5,232 nucleotides of DNA from Elstera litoralis. Its GTDB lineage: Bacteria; Pseudomonadota; Alphaproteobacteria; Elsterales; Elsteraceae. The notes under the pieces were generated by a model. That model was given only the letters and a program-made list of their open reading frames with translations. It ran no database searches and was not told where the DNA came from. The translations under genes were made by a program, and so were the position numbers. Positions 1 to 5,199 of the stretch are shown here, one piece after another (within the stretch, counting starts at the first letter, position 1; every line of letters begins with the position of its first letter). The stretch is taken from assembly GCF_000963705.1 (NCBI RefSeq), contig NZ_LAJY01000064.1, positions 1 through 5,232 of the forward strand, written 5' to 3'.

Positions 1-252
1 GACCTCCGCCAGCCGCACCATCGGTGCCCACACCCAAAAGTGCCCCTCCTTGCGGGCGTCCGGCGGCGGCTCCATGCCCGCGCCGCTGCCTTCGATGCGG
101 GCTTCGGTTAGCACCAACTCGGCCCCGTCGCGCTGCCAGACTTCTTCCCAGGTGGTTTTTTCGACCGAATGGGTCCAGCGCAGGGTGAGCTGGGGGGCCT
201 CGCTGCGCCACAGTAAGGCCCCCGTGAGCGTGAGCAAACAGAAAGCGCTCAC
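1..252 (-). CDS. DUF1850 family protein, 3' part cut off by the window edge
   Basis: The 84 visible codons encode a short hydrophobic N-terminus (about residues 3-15), then WTHSVEKTTWEE (26-37), LVLTEARIEGSGAGMEPPP (46-64) and WVWAP (73-77). The THSVEK and GSGAGMEPPP blocks are hallmarks of DUF1850. This family is known mainly as a neighbour of TAXI-type TRAP transporters and its role is not established. The GTG start is chosen because GTGA overlaps the permease stop, so translation is probably coupled; no Shine-Dalgarno sequence is obvious. An in-frame TTG at 297 is possible but less economical. The hydrophobic start may be a signal or anchor segment, placing the protein in or at the periplasmic face of the membrane; this is inferred. 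The reading frame is open to position 1, so the C-terminus is missing only because of the window edge. Confidence 0.88.
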   Translation of the reverse strand, partial: MSAFCLLTLTGALLWRSEAPQLTLRWTHSVEKTTWEEVWQRDGAELVLTEARIEGSGAGMEPPPDARKEGHFWVWAPMVRLAEV

Positions 253-2372
253 GCCGTTTGAATGCGGGTCAACTCGGGCCGCCGCTTCACCTGCCAACGG
301 TGCCAGAGGAAGAAGGCCAGCGCGCCAGCAAAGCCAAGCTCGTCGGTAATCGGCAGGGCTGCGACCAGCAGAATCGCGCAGGCCGTGGCGATACAGCGCT
401 CCAGCACGCCCAACCGCCCCAGCAGCCAGCCGGTCGCAGCGCCGCCCCACAGCAGAATCGCCAGCACGGCTTTCAGCACGATATAGCTCACCGCCAGCGG
501 GGTGACGTTCGCGCCTTGTAGCATCAGTTCCGGCGCGTAGACCGCCATGAAGGGCACGACGTACCCCGCCGCCCCGATGCGCGTTGCGATCCAGCCAATT
601 TCCATATGTCCGGCCTTGGCAATCGACTGCGCCGCCAGCGCCGCCAGGGCAACCGGCGGGGTGAGGTCGGCCATAATGCCGAAGTAGAAGCAGAACATAT
701 GGGAGATGAGCGGCGGCACGCCCATTTTCTCCAACACCGGGGCGGCGATGGAGGAGGTGATGATGTAATTCGGTATCGTCGGCAGGCCCGTGCCCAGCAC
801 GAGGCACACGACCATCGTTAGTAGCAACGCGATAGCGAGATTATCGCCCGCGAGATCAAGGATCATCCCGGCAACCGTGGTCGCAAGCCCGGTCAGGGTC
901 ATAATACCGATGAGAATGCCAACCAGCGCGCAGGCAACGCCGACGCCCAAGGCCGATTTCGCCCCATCGGCCAGCCCGTCGAGCAGCAAGCGCAGCGTTT
1001 CCCAGCCTTTCATCGCCGCGCAGAGCAGAACCAGCCCCGCCACGCCCAGCATGAGCGTTGCCGCCACCGACAGCGCGTCGAAAGCCACCAGCGAGCCCAA
1101 AGCCGCCCCCAGCGAAATCCACGCAACCGCCCGCACGGGTAGGTTCGCAAATTTCCCCAGGCTGGCCCCGCCCAAAATCAGCACAATCGTCAACCCCAGG
1201 CCCACGACGCCCGCAAACAGCGGTGTGAAGCCGGAAAACAGCATATACACCAGCGCCGCCAACGGCAGAATCAGGTGCCAATTGCGCTTGAGCGAGGCGA
1301 AAACAGCGGGGCGTTGGTCGGCCGGAAGCCCCTTCAGTCCGAATTTCCCGGCTTCCAGATGCACCATCCAGAAAGCCGATAGGTAATAGAGCAGGGCTGG
1401 GATAATCGCCGCGAGGGCGATTTCGGAATAAGGCAGTTCCAAGCGCTCGGCCATGATGAAGGCGACCGCGCCCATCACCGGCGGCATGATCTGCCCGCCC
1501 ATGCTGGCCGTGGCCTCCACCGCGCCAGCAAAGGCCGGGCGATAGCCGAAGCGGATCATCAGCGGAATGGTGAACTGCCCCGTCGTCAGCACATTGGCGA
1601 CACCCGACCCGTTGATCGTGCCCATCAGCCCGGAGGAAATCACCGCCACTTTCGCCGGTCCCCCCTTGGTATGGCCGACCGTGCCCAGCGCCACATCGTT
1701 GAACAGCCCGATCATCCCGGCTTTTTCCAAGAACGCGCCGAACAGGATGAAGAGGAAAATGAAGGTAGCCGACACCGCCGTCGGCGTGCCGTAAATCCCT
1801 TCGGTGCCGAAAGAGAGCGTATCGATCACTTGCACCCAGTCGAACCCGCGATGCAGTAGCGGTTCGGGCAAAGAGCGGCCCCAAATGGCATAGGGAATGA
1901 AGATCACGCACAGGATGGGCAGCGCCCATCCCATAATGCGGCGGGAGCCTTCGACCAGCAAAATCAACGCGAGCACGCCGACGATCAGATCCATCTGGTT
2001 CGGATCGCCCGCGCGCTGAATAAGCTCACCTTCGAACACCCATTGATAGAAGCCGATGGCGAGCGCCAGCAGCCCCAGGCCCCAATCCCATAGGGGCGGT
2101 GCGGCGTGCCCCGTTTTCGACGGCTGAAAGCGGAACAGCGCGAAGGTAAGGAACAGCAACCCGCCGACGTGCAGCGACCGCACAACAATGGACGAAACCG
2201 GGCTGAAGGCCGCTGTATAAACCTGCCAAAGGGCGAAGATAATCGCCGCCCCCCAAACGATTTTTCCCGGCAGCCCTTCGAGCTTCAAATGGGCGGCGGG
2301 GTTTTCGGGATCGGCTAGAGGGGCTTCGGTCAGCGGCGGCGCGGGAAAAGCGTCAACGGACGGTTTCGTCAT
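249..2372 (-). CDS. TRAP transporter permease, TAXI type, fused 4TM/12TM subunits
   Basis: This 707-residue integral membrane protein is the transport component of a TRAP system of the TAXI branch, where the small (DctQ-like) and large (DctM-like) subunits are fused. A hydrophilic N-terminus (1-35) is followed by hydrophobic segments around 38-80 and 97-165, matching the small-subunit portion. Family signatures in the large portion include GIYGTPTAVSATFIFLF (192-208), FGAFLEKAGM (211-220), GGPAKVAVISSGLMGTINGS (237-256) and GGQIMPPVMGAVAFIMAE (292-309). The second repeat carries GTGLPTIPNYI (527-537), FYFGIMADLTPPVALAALAA (562-581) and more membrane segments to about residue 690. TRAP systems are secondary, typically sodium-driven importers that need a periplasmic receptor, which is encoded just upstream. 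The substrate cannot be read from the sequence. The length is normal and no disruption is seen. The Shine-Dalgarno sequence (GGTGAG region) is weak, so expression may be modest relative to the receptor. Confidence 0.96.
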   Translation of the reverse strand: MTKPSVDAFPAPPLTEAPLADPENPAAHLKLEGLPGKIVWGAAIIFALWQVYTAAFSPVSSIVVRSLHVGGLLFLTFALFRFQPSKTGHAAPPLWDWGLGLLALAIGFYQWVFEGELIQRAGDPNQMDLIVGVLALILLVEGSRRIMGWALPILCVIFIPYAIWGRSLPEPLLHRGFDWVQVIDTLSFGTEGIYGTPTAVSATFIFLFILFGAFLEKAGMIGLFNDVALGTVGHTKGGPAKVAVISSGLMGTINGSGVANVLTTGQFTIPLMIRFGYRPAFAGAVEATASMGGQIMPPVMGAVAFIMAERLELPYSEIALAAIIPALLYYLSAFWMVHLEAGKFGLKGLPADQRPAVFASLKRNWHLILPLAALVYMLFSGFTPLFAGVVGLGLTIVLILGGASLGKFANLPVRAVAWISLGAALGSLVAFDALSVAATLMLGVAGLVLLCAAMKGWETLRLLLDGLADGAKSALGVGVACALVGILIGIMTLTGLATTVAGMILDLAGDNLAIALLLTMVVCLVLGTGLPTIPNYIITSSIAAPVLEKMGVPPLISHMFCFYFGIMADLTPPVALAALAAQSIAKAGHMEIGWIATRIGAAGYVVPFMAVYAPELMLQGANVTPLAVSYIVLKAVLAILLWGGAATGWLLGRLGVLERCIATACAILLVAALPITDELGFAGALAFFLWHRWQVKRRPELTRIQTA

Positions 2373-2411
2373 CAGGGTCTCACCGGGGCCAAGGAAACGG
2401 ATAGGGGGAAC

Positions 2412-2437
2412 GCCGGGAACGGTTGCCCGTCCCCGGC
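2412..2437 (-). promoter_or_regulatory. Intercistronic hairpin with GCAA tetraloop
   Basis: In the leftward transcript two 11-nt arms (GCCGGGGACGG and CCGTTCCCGGC) pair completely around a GCAA loop, a stable GNRA tetraloop. One pair is G-U in this RNA but would be A-C on the opposite strand, so the structure favours the transcript of the operon. It begins 16 nt after the receptor stop and ends 39 nt before the permease start. No U-tract follows, so it is not a standard intrinsic terminator. It could block 3' exonucleases and protect upstream receptor mRNA, or cause partial termination or processing. The structure is seen; the function is inferred. Confidence 0.7.
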
Positions 2438-2453
2438 CTCGACGCCTTGGGCC

Positions 2454-3413
2454 TTATTTCACCAAGCCTTTTTCGCGGTAGTATTTTTCCGCGCCAGGAT
2501 GCAGCGGCACCGGCATGCCCGCCAGGGCTTTTTCGAGCTTAATGTCCTTGGCGGCGGCGTGGGCCGAGACCATACCGTCGAGATTCTCGAATAGGTTTTT
2601 GGTCATGCCATAGGCGACATCGTCCGAAACGCCACTATGGGTAACGAGGAAGTTATTGATGGCGGCGGTCGGCATCGGCGCGTCTTGGCCCTTATAGGTG
2701 CCCGCCGGAATCAGGCTGGGCTGATAGGCCGCATCGCCGATTTTCGCCACCACTTCCGCCGGAACCGGCACGACCGTAATATCGACCGAGGTGGCGAGAT
2801 CTTTGATTGAGGCGACGCCGAGGCCCGCCGACTGCAAAGTCGCATCCAACTGCCGGTTCTTCATCAGATCGACCGATTCACCGAAGGCGAGATATTCAAC
2901 CTTGGCGAAATCGGCATAGGTCAGCCCCGCCGCCGCCAGAATCGCGCGCGCATTCAACTCGGTGCCCGATTTGGGCGCGCCGACCGAAATGCGCTTGCCC
3001 TTCAGATCGGCCAAGCTTTTGATGCCCGAGGAATTGGCGGCGATGATCTGAATGTAATTCGGATAGATGCCCGCAACGCCGCGCAGCTTTTGCAGCGGCT
3101 TGGCATAGCCCGCGTCGGCAACCCCGGTCCAGGCTTGGGAGAGCGCGTCACCCAGGGTGAAACCGATCTCACCCTTGCCCGCTTCGAGCAAGTTGAGGTT
3201 CTCGACCGAGGCTTTCGTTGCCTGCACCGAGGTTTTCGATCCGGCGATGCTCTTGCCGTAGATCTGCGAGAGGGCCACGCCCAGCGGGTAATAGACGCCG
3301 GAAGTGCCGCCCGTGAGCACGTTTACGAAAGTCTGGGCCTGGGCCGTGCCCGAAACCGCCATCCCCATCGAGAGGGCGACCGCCGCCCCCATCAGCTTTG
3401 TCGCGAACCGCAT
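2454..3413 (-). CDS. TAXI-family TRAP transporter solute-binding receptor
   Basis: This 319-residue protein is the periplasmic substrate receptor of the TRAP system whose permease follows. It has a Sec signal peptide: positively charged start MRFATK, hydrophobic core about 8-22, and probable cleavage after AQA (24-26). The mature start TFVNVLTGGTSGVYYPLG (28-45) is the typical first strand and ligand loop of TAXI receptors. Further family-like blocks are LADLKGKRISVGAPKSGTE in the middle and PLHPGAEKYYREKG near the C-terminus. The ATG at 3413 is preferred over an in-frame GTG at 3428 because GGGAG lies 8 nt upstream of the ATG and inside the longer version. The few characterised TAXI receptors bind small carboxylates such as glutamate; the ligand here is unknown. 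The gene is preceded by its own promoter-like module, a near match to the one before the hydrolase, and followed by a stable hairpin. Confidence 0.95.
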   Translation of the reverse strand: MRFATKLMGAAVALSMGMAVSGTAQAQTFVNVLTGGTSGVYYPLGVALSQIYGKSIAGSKTSVQATKASVENLNLLEAGKGEIGFTLGDALSQAWTGVADAGYAKPLQKLRGVAGIYPNYIQIIAANSSGIKSLADLKGKRISVGAPKSGTELNARAILAAAGLTYADFAKVEYLAFGESVDLMKNRQLDATLQSAGLGVASIKDLATSVDITVVPVPAEVVAKIGDAAYQPSLIPAGTYKGQDAPMPTAAINNFLVTHSGVSDDVAYGMTKNLFENLDGMVSAHAAAKDIKLEKALAGMPVPLHPGAEKYYREKGLVK

Positions 3414-3420
3414 TTTCGTT

Positions 3421-3426
3421 TCTCCC
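3421..3426 (-). promoter_or_regulatory. Ribosome binding site of the TAXI receptor
   Basis: GGGAGA on the minus strand sits about 8 nt before the ATG at 3413. It decides in favour of that ATG over the GTG at 3428, which would place this site inside the coding region. Confidence 0.75.
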
Positions 3427-3443
3427 ACGTTTATGAACCTGTG

Positions 3444-3458
3444 TCGGATTGCTTCCGA
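3444..3458 (-). promoter_or_regulatory. Leader hairpin upstream of the TAXI receptor
   Basis: The transcript contains TCGGA, loop AGCAA, TCCGA: five perfect base pairs. If the promoter at 3471-3500 is correct, this lies only a few nucleotides from the 5' end of the mRNA. An equivalent hairpin with the same stem and loop lengths occupies the aligned position upstream of the hydrolase gene. The outermost pair is T-A here and C-G there, a compensatory change. A short stem alone would be unremarkable; the matching copy is what gives it weight. Confidence 0.45.
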
Positions 3459-3470
3459 TCTACTGCGCTA

Positions 3471-3500
3471 AGTTTAGGGGCGAGACGCAGCGCGGCGCAA
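3471..3500 (-). promoter_or_regulatory. Putative promoter of the TAXI receptor
   Basis: TTGCGC (3500-3495) and TAAACT (3476-3471) are separated by 18 nt, ending 57 nt before the receptor ATG. As sigma-70 boxes they are weak (TTG conserved in the -35; four of six bases in the -10). The support comes from the hydrolase gene, where the same boxes occur with the same 18-nt spacing and nearly the same distance to the start. The -35 box overlaps a perfect inverted repeat, GGCGC-TT-GCGCC (3494-3505). The blocks CTTG and CCCC also recall heat-shock sigma-32 promoters, but the remaining bases do not fit well. Confidence 0.45.
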
Positions 3501-3519
3501 GCGCCCCCTTGGAGATCTC

Positions 3520-4854
3520 TCAGGGACGGTCGCGCGCCGCAACCCGGGTTTCCAGCGCGGCGGGCACATAGGTCGGAACGAAGGTGCAGCCCGCGCCGAA
3601 CTGGGCCTCGGCGGCCCCGCAGCGCGCGGCGATGCTTTCCGGCGTCGGTTTCGCGCCGGTTTCGACCCAATCGAGCAGCGCCGCCATCAGCGCCGGATAG
3701 GTCGGGTCGCTGATGTAGCTATGGGTGCCGGTCGTAACAAAGGTTTGTACCAGCCGGTCCGCGCTGCCGCCGCGCGTCATAGTCTCCTTGAACTGCGCGT
3801 CAAGCTCGACGAAGGCGGTCGGATCGCCGATCCATTTCACCGTCAGCACCGGCACCGGGATTTGCCCGGTCGGATCGGTATCCGCCGCGAAACGCACCAC
3901 TGCCGCCGGATCGGCCTTATAACGCCGAACCCCGGCGTTCAGCGCGGCATCATCCGCCGAGCCGCTATAGCGCACACCGCTATTGCCGAAGGGGCTGGCC
4001 CCGTCCGTACGCTTGGCCACGATGTCGCGGAAATGGAAGGTCGCCCAGTTCAGATGCGATTGGATCGACCCCGCCGGAATCTTGATGACCTTCTCGATGG
4101 TTTCGACTTTGCGCTGCTGCTCAGGCGTGCGTTGGGCGACGGGTTTATCGAGCCCCAAACACTCGGCGGTGCGCGCGGCGATATCGGTGTTTTTCAGGGG
4201 TGACGCGACCGGCAAACCAATATTCGCGGGATACTCCCCCTCGTCCGGGCGCGGATGGTTATTGCAGAGATATTGATAGACGGCGCGCAGATCGAGCCGG
4301 AAATCGTAGGAGCGCGTGCCGCCGCCGAGGACACCACTGGTCAACAGCACCGCGTCATAGGGCTTTTGCTCGGTGAACATCTCCGCGCCTTTGGCGGCAA
4401 CACTCGCCCCCCAAGATTGGCCGTGCAGGATCGTTCGCTGCGGTTTGCCGACGTGGGCAACGAAGATTTTGCGCAAGCGCTCGGTATCCTCAGCGGCGGC
4501 GCGTACTTCGACGCCGCCTTGGCGGAAGGTCGAGCCCGCCCAAGCGTAACCCGCCTTCACCATAATCGCCCAACGGGTGAGATCCTCTGCCGTGCGCTCC
4601 GGCGAGGGCGCCCCCAACTCCGGCCCGCCGTGGGCGTGCAGAACCAGCGTGCCGGTCCAGCCCTGCGGTTGGGCGATCAGATAGAAGGCCCCGGCGGAAT
4701 CCTGCCCGGCAAAACAACTTGCCGTGGCCGGAACCCCGGCAGGGCAGGCCGCCGGAACGGGTTTCGCTTCGGCACTCTCGGCGGCGAGGCCAGGATTGGC
4801 CCCGATCATTGCGGCCGCGAGGACCGAAAAAACGTGCAAACGGGTCCGCATCAT
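3520..4854 (-). CDS. Exported alpha/beta hydrolase
   Basis: The 444-residue product begins with a signal peptide (MMRTRLH, hydrophobic 8-23, probable cleavage near LAA-E at 25/26), so it should act in the periplasm or outside the cell. The hydrolase fold is indicated by TLVLHAHGGP (69-78), whose HGG is a likely oxyanion-hole element, and by HGQSWGAS (144-151) with the GxSxG nucleophile Ser147. The likely catalytic His is His378 in GTHSY, and the acid is probably Asp344 in WIGDP or the nearby Glu350. Cysteines at 37/47 and 412/423 could form disulfides, consistent with export. The substrate (ester, amide or peptide) is not evident. The start is set by AGGGAGG 9 nt before the first of two adjacent ATGs; an in-frame ATG at 4983 would put 43 atypical residues before the signal peptide. 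The gene lies 106 nt upstream of the TAXI receptor, with no U-tract terminator between them. Confidence 0.88.
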   Translation of the reverse strand: MMRTRLHVFSVLAAAMIGANPGLAAESAEAKPVPAACPAGVPATASCFAGQDSAGAFYLIAQPQGWTGTLVLHAHGGPELGAPSPERTAEDLTRWAIMVKAGYAWAGSTFRQGGVEVRAAAEDTERLRKIFVAHVGKPQRTILHGQSWGASVAAKGAEMFTEQKPYDAVLLTSGVLGGGTRSYDFRLDLRAVYQYLCNNHPRPDEGEYPANIGLPVASPLKNTDIAARTAECLGLDKPVAQRTPEQQRKVETIEKVIKIPAGSIQSHLNWATFHFRDIVAKRTDGASPFGNSGVRYSGSADDAALNAGVRRYKADPAAVVRFAADTDPTGQIPVPVLTVKWIGDPTAFVELDAQFKETMTRGGSADRLVQTFVTTGTHSYISDPTYPALMAALLDWVETGAKPTPESIAARCGAAEAQFGAGCTFVPTYVPAALETRVAARDRP

Positions 4855-4863
4855 GACCGTTTT

Positions 4864-4870
4864 CCTCCCT
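4864..4870 (-). promoter_or_regulatory. Ribosome binding site of the hydrolase
   Basis: AGGGAGG on the minus strand is a near-perfect Shine-Dalgarno sequence 9 nt before the ATG at 4854 (12 nt before the second ATG). It fixes the start directly before the signal peptide and argues against the upstream ATG at 4983. Confidence 0.85.
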
Positions 4871-4884
4871 GAAAAGCGACTGTG

Positions 4885-4899
4885 CCGGATGATCCCCGG
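4885..4899 (-). promoter_or_regulatory. Leader hairpin upstream of the hydrolase
   Basis: The transcript reads CCGGG, loop GATCA, TCCGG: four Watson-Crick pairs plus one G-U at the loop. It aligns column for column with the hairpin before the TAXI receptor (five-pair stem, five-nt loop), and the 3' arm runs into the shared block ATCCGRCACAG in both. The stem is weak by itself. Confidence 0.42.
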
Positions 4900-4912
4900 T
4901 CTCTTGCTGCCG

Positions 4913-4942
4913 AGCTTAGGGGTGCCACGGGACGGCACGCAA
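4913..4942 (-). promoter_or_regulatory. Putative promoter of the hydrolase
   Basis: TTGCGT (4942-4937) and TAAGCT (4918-4913) are 18 nt apart, ending 58 nt before the hydrolase ATG. The flanking bases GC before TTGCG and CCCC before TAAGCT are shared with the receptor promoter at 3471-3500. Consensus agreement with sigma-70 is poor, so a different sigma factor or an activator-dependent promoter is possible. Two palindromes lie 28 and 52 nt upstream of the -35 box, where activator sites are often found. Confidence 0.45.
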
Positions 4943-4950
4943 GCCGTGCC
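4934..4950 (-). repeat. Inverted repeat overlapping the hydrolase -35 region
   Basis: GGCACG and CGTGCC form a perfect six-base inverted repeat around a 5-nt spacer (GCTTG on the minus strand) that overlaps the -35 box. It could be an operator; it would lie upstream of the predicted transcript start, so an RNA role is less likely for transcripts from that promoter. The receptor promoter has an inverted repeat of different sequence in the same place. Confidence 0.4.
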
Positions 4951-4970
4951 TGCGACGCTTTGCCCCGATC

Positions 4971-4984
4971 TGTGGAAATCCACA
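4971..4984. promoter_or_regulatory. Palindrome TGTGGA-AA-TCCACA, operator candidate
   Basis: Two six-base arms are perfect inverted repeats around 2 bp. The site lies roughly 65-78 bp upstream of the predicted hydrolase transcript start, a usual position for an activator. An overlapping inverted repeat, GGAAAT and ATTTCC (4974-4990), adds further symmetry. No specific regulator is recognised. Confidence 0.4.
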
Positions 4985-4994
4985 ATTTCCGCTT

Positions 4995-5004
4995 ACGTTA
5001 ACGT
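4995..5004. promoter_or_regulatory. Perfect palindrome ACGTTAACGT, operator candidate
   Basis: This ten-base perfect palindrome is also part of a tandem ACGTTA ACGTTA (4995-5006). It is AT-rich against a GC-rich background and stands 10 bp from the palindrome at 4971-4984. Its centre is 20-25 bp, about two helical turns, from the centre of that site. The bound protein is unknown. Confidence 0.4.
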
Positions 5005-5064
5005 TAGGTTTTTTTAGGACAAAATCACTGGCCTGAACTGCCGAATGTGCATGGGAAGCGCTGC

Positions 5065-5089
5065 CAACGCGATGCTTCGTTGCTTTTTT
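5065..5089 (+). terminator. Weak terminator-like hairpin, rightward
   Basis: CAACG, loop CGATGCTT, CGTTG, then C and six T residues. The five-pair stem is short and only moderately GC-rich. No plus-strand gene lies to its left, so it would end only antisense or small-RNA transcripts, or shield the downstream plus-strand promoter from read-through. Confidence 0.28.
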
Positions 5090-5110
5090 ATGACCCCCTC
5101 AAACAGCCGA

Positions 5111-5139
5111 TTGTCCTGCTGCCCAGGCGTGCCTAGAGT
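5111..5139 (+). promoter_or_regulatory. Putative sigma-70-like promoter of the divergent gene
   Basis: TTGTCC (5111-5116) and TAGAGT (5134-5139) are separated by 17 bp; each matches four of six consensus bases. The predicted leader of about 55 nt is A-rich around 5140-5156 and leads to the Shine-Dalgarno sequence of the gene at 5200. Confidence 0.4.
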
Positions 5140-5182
5140 TGAAAGAAATAAAAAAACCCAAGCCGCGCGCTAGGACATACAG

Positions 5183-5190
5183 AGGAAGGG
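5183..5190 (+). promoter_or_regulatory. Ribosome binding site of the gene starting at 5200
   Basis: AGGAAGGG lies 9 nt before the ATG at 5200. This purine-rich site is the main evidence that a real gene starts at the right edge. Confidence 0.6.
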
Positions 5191-5199
5191 AAGCAGACG

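Noticed and set aside
790..1386. Long open reading frame on the plus strand inside the permease gene
   Set aside because: It lies opposite a clearly coding TRAP permease with conserved motifs. Its Pro/Ser/Ala-rich product is typical of antisense frames in GC-rich DNA, and it has no ribosome site of note.
856..1929. 357-codon open frame on the minus strand within the permease
   Set aside because: It is a shifted frame of the permease itself, rich in Arg, Gly and Ala without domain features; the permease frame carries all family motifs.
3414..3428. GTG start for the TAXI receptor five codons upstream
   Set aside because: It would put the best ribosome site within the coding region and add MGETK before a normal signal peptide.
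3090..3713. 207-codon plus-strand open frame spanning the receptor 5' end and hydrolase 3' end
   Set aside because: It crosses two well-supported minus-strand genes and the promoter between them, and its Arg-rich product resembles no known protein.
4255..4872. 205-codon plus-strand open frame opposite the hydrolase 5' half
   Set aside because: It is antisense to the signal peptide and catalytic core of the hydrolase, with Arg/Gly-rich composition and no recognisable domain.
4855..4983. Upstream in-frame ATG of the hydrolase, adding 43 residues
   Set aside because: The extra segment is not signal-like, it covers the promoter and leader elements, and a strong Shine-Dalgarno sequence sits directly before the ATG at 4854.
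4971..4984. DnaA box or origin element
   Set aside because: The minus strand reads ATTTCCACA, close to a DnaA box, but it is a single palindromic site with no cluster of boxes and no origin-associated genes.
5009..5015. Seven-T tract as an intrinsic terminator on the plus strand
   Set aside because: No GC-rich stem directly precedes it; the neighbouring AT-rich palindrome is not a terminator stem, so it is more likely part of an AT-rich promoter region.
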